A stretch of 54,257 bases of DNA from contig JBCCEF010000001.1 in the NCBI GenBank assembly GCA_039030395.1, forward strand, positions 1 through 54,257, in the 5' to 3' direction. Made by a program: the position numbers and the translations under genes. This stretch comes from Acidobacteriota bacterium (GTDB lineage: Bacteria > Acidobacteriota > Thermoanaerobaculia > Multivoradales > JBCCEF01). The notes beneath the pieces are model-generated. The model searched no databases. It was not told where the DNA came from and saw nothing but the letters and a program-made list of their open reading frames with translations. Shown here piece by piece: positions 27,698 to 35,370 of this stretch (its first letter is position 1; each line of letters begins with the position of its first letter).

Positions 27698-28705
27698 CTA
27701 CTCCGGCAGGCCGGTGCGGTCGAGTAGGTAGGAAACCGGCACGAAACGGTAGCCTTGGGCGACGGCCTTGGGGACCTCCTCGCGCAGCACCCGCAAGGTA
27801 CCGGGCAGGGGATGCCCGATGGCGATGGCGGCGCCCTGGCGGCGGCCCACTTCGAGCATCCGGCGGAACTGAAAGCGCACCGCCTCATCGGCCGGGTCGG
27901 GATCGAGAAACACGTCCCGCTCGGCGGCCGGCAGGCCCCTCTCCACCGCCATGCGGTAGCCGACGCTCTCGGGACTCGTCCGGGAGTCGAGGAAGAAGAG
28001 CTCGTCCGCCGCGACGACCTCCAGGATCAACGCCATCGAGGGACCGTCGGCGGTCAGCACGGACCCCATGTGGTTGTTGACCCCGCGGGCCGGCGGCACC
28101 GCCGCCAGGGCGGCGCGGGTCGCCGCCACCAGCTCGTCCGGAGACATACCGGCAAGCAGCGCGCCAGGCCCCGGATTCGCCCCGCCGCGGCCTTCCATCG
28201 GCAGGTGGAGCAAGATCTCCGCCCCGCGGCTCTGCAGCGCCTCCACCACGTCCGGGGTCCGGCTTTCGAAGGGCAACACCGCATAGGTCACCGGCACCCC
28301 GAGTTCCTCGAAGGAGCGCACGTCTTCCAGGCTACGGCCGAGGTCGTCGATCACCAGGGCGAGGCGCACCTCACCACCGGCCGGCGGCGGTTCCTCCGGC
28401 AGAACCTCGGTCGGAGCAGGCGATTCGTCCGCCGGCAGCGGCGCCCCCGGCTCGGGTACCGAGGGCAAAGCGGGGGGCGGTGCGTAGGGACTGGCGGGTG
28501 AATGAGTGGAGGCTGCCGGGTTTGGCGTCTCGTCAGCCTCACTCGGCGTGCCCTGACCGGACGTCCGGGAATCCGGATCGACACCGTAGAACCAGCGATA
28601 GGCACCGTACATCGCCGCCACGCCGGCGATGGCGATGAGCAGAAAGGCGAGCACTCCCCCCATGCCCACCTGCTTCTTCCGCCGGCGGCGGGTTCTTTTC
28701 ACCAT
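27698..28705 (-). CDS. Divergent polysaccharide deacetylase (YibQ type)
   Basis: 335 residues. A short basic head (MVKRTRRRRKK), one membrane anchor (about 15-36), a Pro-rich linker and a C-terminal domain from about 112: ALVIDDLGRSLEDV, VTYAVLPFES, LHLPMEG, NNHMGS, FFLDSRTSPES and AIGHPLPGTL. These are the conserved blocks of the divergent (DUF610) polysaccharide deacetylase family, likely acting on cell-wall glycan. The order envC-like, S41, yibQ on one strand matches a conserved proteobacterial cluster. No Shine-Dalgarno is evident at the ATG. Confidence 0.85.
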   Translation of the reverse strand: MVKRTRRRRKKQVGMGGVLAFLLIAIAGVAAMYGAYRWFYGVDPDSRTSGQGTPSEADETPNPAASTHSPASPYAPPPALPSVPEPGAPLPADESPAPTEVLPEEPPPAGGEVRLALVIDDLGRSLEDVRSFEELGVPVTYAVLPFESRTPDVVEALQSRGAEILLHLPMEGRGGANPGPGALLAGMSPDELVAATRAALAAVPPARGVNNHMGSVLTADGPSMALILEVVAADELFFLDSRTSPESVGYRMAVERGLPAAERDVFLDPDPADEAVRFQFRRMLEVGRRQGAAIAIGHPLPGTLRVLREEVPKAVAQGYRFVPVSYLLDRTGLPE

Positions 28706-28723
28706 CGGAGGAAGAGTAGGTCA

Positions 28724-28997
28724 GGAGCCCGTGGAGAAAGACCTGCGGGTCGCGCGCATGGGTCTTATGGCGCTCCGGCAAGGCGCGACGAGGAAACGAT
28801 GCCGAGCCATCGTTGACGAGGAGCAACGCCGCCGCAGCGCCATAACCCCCATGCGCCCTTCGGGTTGGGACGGCTTGCCTTCCTTGGCTACGTTGTCGAA
28901 GCTCAACGATGAACACCGCATCGCTTGCGCTTCGACGCCTTGCCAATCAAGGCAAGGCGTTTCCAACGCGGCCCACAGGACTTTCACCACGGGCTCC
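28724..28997. repeat. 274-bp palindromic element (family B)
   Basis: Terminal inverted repeats of 25 bp, left arm 28724-28748 (begins GGAGCCCGTGGAGAAAGACC) and right arm 28973-28997, match at 22 of 25 positions. Inside, GCGCATGGGTCTTATGGCGC pairs with AGCGCCATAACCCCCATGCG, and GCCTTGCC/GGCAAGGC forms a tight hairpin (about 28937-28958). It fills the gap between the yibQ and S41 genes; the S41 stop begins right after it. Only this copy is in the window. No open frame inside. Confidence 0.7.
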
Positions 28998-30179
28998 CTA
29001 GGCCGCTTGCTGCTCTAGGGGTTCGGCTTCGTCCTCGGCCTTGAGGCGCTCCAGGCCGCGACGGAAGATCAGTTCCTCCATCGACACCTCGCCATCGCCG
29101 AAGCCTGCGTCGATGCGGCGCACCCGGGTATCCGGACTGAGGCTGCTGGAGAGGGGTTCGCCGTCCGGTCCGGTGTAAAAGGCGGAGGTGTAGAACAAAC
29201 GCCCGCCGGAAGCGAGATCCGCCGAGGCGCGCTCGCCGGCCCACCCGAAAGTGCGCTCACCGACCAACTCCGCGTCGGTCTTCTGGCGCAGCACCGTGGC
29301 GAGGATCTCGCCAGGACCGAAGGTGCCACGACCGACCAGCAACACCAACCGGCCGCTCCACAAAGGCTCGCCGCTCGACGTGAAGGTCGCCACCGCCTCA
29401 CTGCGCTCCTGGAGCGTTCCCAGATCGCCCTCGGCAAAGAGATCCGCCAGGGCAAAGGCCACCTCCGGGTCGCCCGCCGATGAGCGCCGCAGGTCGAGCA
29501 GCAGCCGGTCCGATTCCAGCTCCCGCAGATAGGAACGCAGCGCTTCGACGCTCGCCGCATCGAGTGCACTCAACCGCGCCACGGGCAGTCCATCGGCCTC
29601 CTCGAAGGCAATGCCGGAAGCCTCGAAGGCGCCCAGCTCGATGGTCTTTTCAAGAGTCTCTCCCTGGCGGATGACCTCCAGCCTCACCTGCTTTCCCACT
29701 TCGCCACCGAGACCTTGCTGCACCTCCCAAAGGGGCATCTCGCGGGTCAATTCGCCGTCGATGCGTGCCACCAGGTCGCCCAGCCGGAGGTCGGCTTCGG
29801 CCGCCGGGCCGCCGGGGGTCACGGCCACCACGTAGGCCACCCCACGCTCCTTCAGGAGGGTCAGCCCGGTCAACCGTTCACCGCTCTCGGCCGCCGCCAC
29901 GTAGCCTTCCACCTGGCCCGGCGGCACGTATAAGGAGAAGGGGTCGAGAGCGTCCGTCGTGCCGTCGAGGGCACCGGTCATCAGATCGCCGATCTCGGGG
30001 CTGTCGACGTAGGCCTGACGGATCAGACTCAAGACCTCCGTGAACACCGAAAGGTACTTGTACAGGGAATCGTCGCCATCCGGGGTATCCGCACGCACGG
30101 TGCCCAGCAGGCTTCCGGTGAGCAAGGTCAGCACCAAGACGGCGGAGATCAGAAAAAAGGTGAAGCGACCACGGCTCAT
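28998..30179 (-). CDS. S41 (CtpA-type) protein without catalytic residues
   Basis: 393 residues: signal peptide or anchor (1-30), a helical part, a PDZ domain (about 95-180, RLGDLVARIDGELTREM) and the S41 core (about 185-345). In active CtpA proteases the core reads GTASASE with the nucleophile Ser, and 25 residues later TYGKG with the base Lys. Here the same frame gives GTFGPGE (Gly288) and TFGWA (Trp313), again 25 residues apart. Both catalytic residues are therefore replaced. It is likely a pseudoprotease adaptor. AAGGAG precedes the ATG. It lies between the yibQ and envC-like genes. Confidence 0.85.
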   Translation of the reverse strand: MSRGRFTFFLISAVLVLTLLTGSLLGTVRADTPDGDDSLYKYLSVFTEVLSLIRQAYVDSPEIGDLMTGALDGTTDALDPFSLYVPPGQVEGYVAAAESGERLTGLTLLKERGVAYVVAVTPGGPAAEADLRLGDLVARIDGELTREMPLWEVQQGLGGEVGKQVRLEVIRQGETLEKTIELGAFEASGIAFEEADGLPVARLSALDAASVEALRSYLRELESDRLLLDLRRSSAGDPEVAFALADLFAEGDLGTLQERSEAVATFTSSGEPLWSGRLVLLVGRGTFGPGEILATVLRQKTDAELVGERTFGWAGERASADLASGGRLFYTSAFYTGPDGEPLSSSLSPDTRVRRIDAGFGDGEVSMEELIFRRGLERLKAEDEAEPLEQQAA

Positions 30180-30228
30180 CGGGAAACTCCTTCGGACTCC
30201 TTAGCGGGCCGAGAACTGGGCTTCGCGC

Positions 30229-31377
30229 CTAGAGGCCGGAGCGAAACCACTGAAGAGGGTCTTCCGGGCGATTTTCCACGCGAATCTCGAAGTACAGGGA
30301 GTCGGAAGATCGGCCCACGACATCGCCCAAAGATAGCACATCGTCGCGCCCCACCCGGAGGCTGGAAAGCCCTGCATACAAAGTGAATACCCGCCCCGCG
30401 TGGTGCACGATCACCGTCGGCCCGTAGCCCCCAAAGGGAGCCGCGAAGAGCACCGTGCCGGGGTAAACGGCCTGGACCTCGTCGCCGGCGCGGGTGGCGA
30501 AGGACACGCCGTTGTGAGGCACCTGCGTCTGGTAGCGCGGATCGCGCCGCGGACCGAAGCGCTCCGTCACCGAGCCGGCCACCGGCCGATCGAGGATGCC
30601 GCGGAAGTCCTGTATCGGCCGACCGGTGAGATCCCGACCGCTGCGGCCGTAAAGAGAATCGAGAAAGGTCGCCAGCTTGCTCTCACGATCCGCCAATGCC
30701 GAAGCCTGCGCCTGGAGGTCCCGTCGGCGCCCGCCCAGTTCCGCCAACAAGGCTTCCTGGCGGGAACGCATGGTGGCCAGCCGCTGCCGCCGGGTCTCCT
30801 CCTCGGCCAGCCATCCCTCCACTTCCTGTTGCTGGGCGACGAGGGTCTCGCGCTGCTTCGCCAGGCCGTCGTGGATCTCCTGATACTCGCGAAACGAGCG
30901 CGAATCCCGGCGCACCAGATAGCGCAACATCCGCACCGACTCCAACATGCCGTCGGAGCCGCCATCGCCGGGCCGCAGGGAAAGAAACAGCCGCACGTAG
31001 CCGTGTCCCCCGAGCCGGTAAAGGGAGGCCAGCCGGCCCTGCAGATCCTTCCGTACCGCCGCCAGCCGATCTTCCAGAGCGGCGACGGCAGACTCCGCCT
31101 TCACCACCCGATCCTCGGCCACCGCCTGCGCCGCCCGCGCCTCCGCCACCTGCTCCAACTGCAGCCGCAACTCCGCCTCGACCAGCGCCAGGCGCCCTTC
31201 GGCGCTCGACTCGCGCTGCTGGGCGTTGGCAACCTCGCTACGGAGCTGCTGGATCTGCTGGCGGACGCGGGCGAGTTCTTGCTCGCGGGTGGGGGTGGGG
31301 TTCTGGGCGGCGAGCGGCAGCGACAGGACGACAAGAACAGCGATAGTGCTGGCCGAAAGATGCCGAATGGGGCTCAC
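30229..31377 (-). CDS. EnvC-like protein: coiled coil plus degenerate LytM (M23) domain
   Basis: 382 residues from GTG 31375-31377, which gives a compact signal peptide (MSPIRHLSASTIAVLVVLSL); another GTG at 31413 is possible. A long coiled coil (about 30-240) precedes a LytM domain. The domain retains H288 of HxxxD, but the Asp is Ser292, YAHL reads YAGL, and HxH is S-L-Y (360-362), so zinc is not expected to bind. E. coli EnvC is likewise a non-catalytic activator of septal amidases, controlled by FtsEX. The genes downstream complete the envC-ctpA-yibQ order. No amidase gene is in the window. Confidence 0.85.
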   Translation of the reverse strand: MSPIRHLSASTIAVLVVLSLPLAAQNPTPTREQELARVRQQIQQLRSEVANAQQRESSAEGRLALVEAELRLQLEQVAEARAAQAVAEDRVVKAESAVAALEDRLAAVRKDLQGRLASLYRLGGHGYVRLFLSLRPGDGGSDGMLESVRMLRYLVRRDSRSFREYQEIHDGLAKQRETLVAQQQEVEGWLAEEETRRQRLATMRSRQEALLAELGGRRRDLQAQASALADRESKLATFLDSLYGRSGRDLTGRPIQDFRGILDRPVAGSVTERFGPRRDPRYQTQVPHNGVSFATRAGDEVQAVYPGTVLFAAPFGGYGPTVIVHHAGRVFTLYAGLSSLRVGRDDVLSLGDVVGRSSDSLYFEIRVENRPEDPLQWFRSGL

Positions 31378-31437
31378 CGCTCGCTCAAAGTGATACTGAA
31401 GGTCCTGGACCACGATCAGAGTCTAGCGCCCTCCGAG

Positions 31438-32739
31438 TCACGATCCCGGCGTGCTTTCCAGGTAATCCAACAGCACCTGACTCATCACCCGCATGCCCAC
31501 CGGCACGGAGGCGTCGTCGGCGCGGAATTCGGGGGTGTGGTGGCCGCCGGAGGGATGGTCCGGATGGGAGACGCCGAGGCGATAGTAGAAGCCGGGGACT
31601 TCGTTGGCGAAGATGGCGAAGTCCTCTCCGCCCATGGTCGGCGGCAGCACCTCGACGTTCTGTTCTCCCACTACCCGGGCGAGGGTGGGCGCCGTGTGCT
31701 CGGTCAACGCCGGGTTGTTGATCGTCGCCGGGGTGATGCGCTCGTAGTCGAGAACGTAGCTGCCGCCGGCGGCGGCGGTGATGCCGGCCAGGATCTCGTC
31801 GATGCGCTCTTCGACCCGATTGCGCACGCCCTCGTCGTAGGTGCGGACGGTGCCTTCGAGATGCACCGAACCGGGGATGATATTGAAGCGGGTACCGCCG
31901 CGCACGATGCCGACCGTGACGACGCTCGGCTGGAGCGGATCGAGGGTGCGCGAGCGGATGGTCTGGAGGGCGGTGATCACCTGCGCCGCCATCACCACCG
32001 TATCCACCCCCATGTGCGGCGCCGCGCCATGGCTCTGGGCGCCTTCCAAATCGATGCGGAAGTGATCCACCGAGGCAAAGGCCGGGCCGGAGGTGTAACC
32101 GACGGTGCCGACATCCATCGCCGAGTAGGTGTGGAGACCGAAGACCACCTCCGGCCGCACGGCGAAGGCGTCTTCCGCCATCATCATCTTCGCGCCGCCC
32201 TCCTCCCCCGGCGGCGGCCCCTCCTCCGCCGGCTGGAAGAGGAAGACCACCGTGCCCGGCAGCTCGTCCTTCATGCCGGCGAGCACCGACGCCACGCCGA
32301 GCTGCACCGCCGTGTGCACGTCGTGGCCGCAGGCATGGCTCACCCCGGTCTCCTGCCCCAGGTACTCGGTGCGGACCTCGGATTTGAAGGGCAAATCCGT
32401 GTCCTCGGTCACCGGCAGGGCGTCCATGTCCGCCCGCACGGCGATGGTCGGTCCGGGCTTCCCACCTTCGAGCACCGCCACCACCCCGGTGTGCGCCACC
32501 TCACTGCGGATGTTCTCGAATCCCAGCTTCTCGAGATGGGCCACCACCAGCTTCGCGGTCTCGAACTCGCGGTTGCCCAGTTCCGGGTACTGGTGGATCC
32601 GGTGGCGCAACTCGAGGATCTCGGGGGTGAGGCGCTCGACGGCGGCCTCGACAGCGTCGGAGGCCTGGCCTTGGGCGCCGGCGCTTCCCAGCGCGAAGGA
32701 GGCAAGAAGGACGAGGCAAAGGGCGGCAGATCGGCGCAT
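31438..32739 (-). CDS. M20 family amidohydrolase, exported
   Basis: 433 residues from ATG 32737-32739 (GAGGAG upstream). A signal peptide (MRRSAALCLVLLASFALGSA) precedes an M20D peptidase/aminoacylase domain: DMDALPV, SHACGHDVHTA with the metal histidines, QPAEEGPPPG with the catalytic Glu pair, a dimerisation insert (AQSHGAAPHMGVD) and GHHTPEFRAD. Such enzymes cleave N-acyl amino acids, hippurate or indole-acetyl conjugates; the substrate is open. An exported version is somewhat unusual but occurs in Acidobacteriota. It lies 60 bases upstream of the envC-like start. Confidence 0.9.
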   Translation of the reverse strand: MRRSAALCLVLLASFALGSAGAQGQASDAVEAAVERLTPEILELRHRIHQYPELGNREFETAKLVVAHLEKLGFENIRSEVAHTGVVAVLEGGKPGPTIAVRADMDALPVTEDTDLPFKSEVRTEYLGQETGVSHACGHDVHTAVQLGVASVLAGMKDELPGTVVFLFQPAEEGPPPGEEGGAKMMMAEDAFAVRPEVVFGLHTYSAMDVGTVGYTSGPAFASVDHFRIDLEGAQSHGAAPHMGVDTVVMAAQVITALQTIRSRTLDPLQPSVVTVGIVRGGTRFNIIPGSVHLEGTVRTYDEGVRNRVEERIDEILAGITAAAGGSYVLDYERITPATINNPALTEHTAPTLARVVGEQNVEVLPPTMGGEDFAIFANEVPGFYYRLGVSHPDHPSGGHHTPEFRADDASVPVGMRVMSQVLLDYLESTPGS

Positions 32740-32858
32740 GACGAAAAACTCCTCGGCAGTCGGTGAATATCCCTTCGGATGATAGCTCGCCACCCAAAAA
32801 CAAAACGGCCCGCCGAAAGCGAGCCGTTCTCAAAGAAGCCGCGACGAGCGCTGGCGGC

Positions 32859-35012
32859 TCAGAGCAAGCTCTTCCCGTCTAGCTCCGTGGGCGGCTCGAC
32901 GCCGTAGATCTCCAGCAGCGTCGGCATGACGTCGGCCATGTAGGGATCGTCCAGGGACAGCCTGCGGTTGCTGAACAGGATGCCGTTGACCAGCGGCGGG
33001 TAGACGGAGCAGTGGTCGCCGCTCCAGATGTCCAGGTTGGGTTCGACGACGAACTTGCCGACGATGCCCAGGCTGTCCTGCCAGCCCACCCGGTAGCCGC
33101 TGCTGTTCGACGGGAAGAGGTCCGGGATCAGCGCCGGGTCGTAGGTGCCGTAGGCCTCGTCGCGGGTGAAGACGTGGGCCACCGGGTTGTCGCCGGTCTC
33201 CTCGTCGACGAAGGCTTCGAGCTTCTCCTTGATCTCGGCGATGAGCTGCTGGTATTCGTCACCCGGCTGCACGATTCCGTTCTTCTCACGGCCGGCCAAA
33301 TTGATGTAGATGTTGCCCAGGCCCATGGCGTAGGCGCGGGTGCGGCTCCAGTCGACGTTGACGAAGAACTCGCCCTGGTCGAAGAGGTCTTCCAGATTGG
33401 CCCGCTCGGGACCTTCGCCCTCCAGCACCATGTAGCCCTCCTTGGCCAGCCAGGTGTTGTAGTTCATGGTCCGGCGCCAGGGAGCAAAGCCGTGATCCGA
33501 AACCACCATCAGGGTGGCCCCTTCCGGCAGCCGCTTCACGGTTTCGCCGACGATCGCGTCCATCCGCCGGTAGGCGTTCAAGATCGAGTCACCCCACTTG
33601 GCGGCGTCCTCTTCGGTGTGGAGCGGGTGCTCCGGATCGAAGTGCCGGTACATGACGTGCTGCACCCGGTCGGTGAATTCGAAGTAGCTCACCATGACGT
33701 CCCAGTCATCGTCGCCGAGCATCTCGTAGAGCATCTCGCTGTACTTTCCCTCGGTGAAGGCGACGTCTTCCAAAAACACCTCTTCGTCGATGGTGCCGTC
33801 GGTGATCGACCAGGTGTCGATGGCCCAGCCAATGGTCTTGAAGCGGTCGAAGCGGTCCGTCAGATCGTCGACGAAGTCGCCCGGAGCGGTGATGTCGAAC
33901 ATCGGCGGCAGATCCGTTGGGTCGAACTGAATGGGCGACAGGTACAGGCGCACCTCCGGCTCGACGGACATCAGCCGAAAGCGGCCCATCCCCGGCATCA
34001 CGATGGCGGCGTTGAAGGGGAACTCAAAGCGCACCCATGGGCTCCATTCGCCGGCTTTGAGGTCCAGCTCCTGGCCGGAAACCTCCACCTTCACGCGGGT
34101 CCGATCGTCCGACACGGTCAAGGTCATCGGGATGGTGATGTAGGGAGAGTCCTCCGGGAAGAACTTGTTCGGCGGCCCCTTGACCTCCGTCTGGATTTCG
34201 CCCTGGTTATCGACCAGCTCGACGATCTCAATGGAGAAATCGCCCCCGCCCTTGGGCTGGAAGAAGAGTTCCGAGGTGAAGTAAAAGGGCTTGCCGATGC
34301 GGAACGACAGGTCCGGCGTACCGAGGCCGGTCAGCAATTCGCCGTGGGGGAAGGGCTCCGGCGGGAAGGTGACCGGCACGCGCATCACCCGCACCCGCTT
34401 GCCGGCGGCTCCGAGCACCTGCCAGAAGGTCTCTCCCTGTTGCCGGTTGATCGCCACCGGGCGCTCCTTGGGCAGCAGTTTGGCGGCGGCCATACCGGCC
34501 CCCACGCCGCCCAAAATGCCCAGCACCGCCGCGATCATCGCCAAGCGCAAAGCGCCTTTGCGGCGAATCACGAACAGCAGCAGGAAGACCAGCAGGGTGA
34601 CCGCCAGAAAGCCGATCAAGCCCACCATCAGACCGTTGTTCTCACCCCACAGGAAGTCTTCTCGGGTCTCGTCGAAGGCGGCGAAACTCGGCCGATAGGT
34701 CTCCGTGTCGCGCTTCAGGAAGTCGAAGATCGAGTGCCGGCCGGGATTCAGACCGGTGGCGAAGGTGGACCAAGACACCGGCGTCTGCGAAGGGATAGTG
34801 GAGCGCAGCGGCGAGAAGGTGCCCTGCTCCCGGAGCGCCGCCAGATGGGGCAGTTCGCCCTCGTCCATCCACTGCTCCGCCAGGGCGGCGTCGGCACCGT
34901 CGAAGCCGAGAATCACTACCCGCGGTTCTTCGGCCATCGCCGGCAGGGCGAGCAGTAGGGAAACGACGATCCCGATCCAAACCATCACATGTCCCGCATT
35001 CACCTGTTTCAT
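32859..35012 (-). CDS. Alkaline-phosphatase-fold hydrolase with internal membrane hairpin
   Basis: 717 residues from ATG 35010-35012. After a signal peptide comes the start of a phosphodiesterase/phosphatase domain: VVILGFDGAD (metal Asp) and SQTPVSWSTFATG with the nucleophile Thr. Two transmembrane helices joined by RRKGALR interrupt the domain (about 125-180), then the fold resumes: FEFTDRVQHVMY, MVVSDHGFAPW and SGDHCS provide the remaining metal ligands. All key residues are present, so it is likely active outside the membrane, on nucleotides, phosphodiesters or phosphonates. The basic loop agrees with the positive-inside rule. Confidence 0.8.
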   Translation of the reverse strand: MKQVNAGHVMVWIGIVVSLLLALPAMAEEPRVVILGFDGADAALAEQWMDEGELPHLAALREQGTFSPLRSTIPSQTPVSWSTFATGLNPGRHSIFDFLKRDTETYRPSFAAFDETREDFLWGENNGLMVGLIGFLAVTLLVFLLLFVIRRKGALRLAMIAAVLGILGGVGAGMAAAKLLPKERPVAINRQQGETFWQVLGAAGKRVRVMRVPVTFPPEPFPHGELLTGLGTPDLSFRIGKPFYFTSELFFQPKGGGDFSIEIVELVDNQGEIQTEVKGPPNKFFPEDSPYITIPMTLTVSDDRTRVKVEVSGQELDLKAGEWSPWVRFEFPFNAAIVMPGMGRFRLMSVEPEVRLYLSPIQFDPTDLPPMFDITAPGDFVDDLTDRFDRFKTIGWAIDTWSITDGTIDEEVFLEDVAFTEGKYSEMLYEMLGDDDWDVMVSYFEFTDRVQHVMYRHFDPEHPLHTEEDAAKWGDSILNAYRRMDAIVGETVKRLPEGATLMVVSDHGFAPWRRTMNYNTWLAKEGYMVLEGEGPERANLEDLFDQGEFFVNVDWSRTRAYAMGLGNIYINLAGREKNGIVQPGDEYQQLIAEIKEKLEAFVDEETGDNPVAHVFTRDEAYGTYDPALIPDLFPSNSSGYRVGWQDSLGIVGKFVVEPNLDIWSGDHCSVYPPLVNGILFSNRRLSLDDPYMADVMPTLLEIYGVEPPTELDGKSLL

Positions 35013-35172
35013 AGCAGCCAACTCTCGTGTTTTCTTGGGTGGAGACCTCAGGTCAAGGGCAGCCCGGCGCGCTGGTTGTCAGCGGTTGGGCGTGGAGTAC
35101 GCGCCGATGCTCGTTTTGCGGCGACCCCTAGCGGGGTTTTCGCTCAACGGCGAATGATACCAGAGGAAGGGA
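35013..35172. other. Intergenic spacer with a small hairpin
   Basis: The start of the 358-base gap before the next gene. ACCCCTAGCGGGGTTTT (35124-35140) is a short GC stem with a T-run on the plus strand, terminator-like, but no plus-strand gene precedes it. The rest of the gap is the MITE-like copy A2. Nothing else is recognised. Confidence 0.4.
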
Positions 35173-35363
35173 GCCTGCATTTCTCACCATCTTCGTAGCG
35201 AGAGGCCGCCAAGAGTTGTTTTCTGGGCCCGTAGCTGCAAGAACTTTGGCTTTCGGCGCGACACAGCCGTACTCGAAGTACGTCGAGGAGCGGAGAAGCC
35301 AAAAGACGCCGCAGATGCGGGTGCATACGACCTCGCAGCAGAAGGCTGGTGAGAAATGCAGGC
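35173..35363. repeat. MITE-like element, copy A2
   Basis: 191 bp with perfect 17-bp terminal inverted repeats: GCCTGCATTTCTCACCA (35173-35189) and complement (35347-35363). It has the same ends, a central palindrome near 35269-35286 (CGTACTCGAAGTACGTCG) and the block GCATACGACCTCGCAG shared with A1; the flanks of the centre are diverged. It ends 8 bases before the stop of the next minus-strand gene. Confidence 0.8.
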
Positions 35364-35370
35364 CTGCGTC

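Noticed and set aside
33012-34958. A plus-strand frame of 648 codons opposite the phosphatase-fold gene
   Set aside because: Antisense shadow; the minus-strand product has signal peptide, metal ligands and membrane segments.
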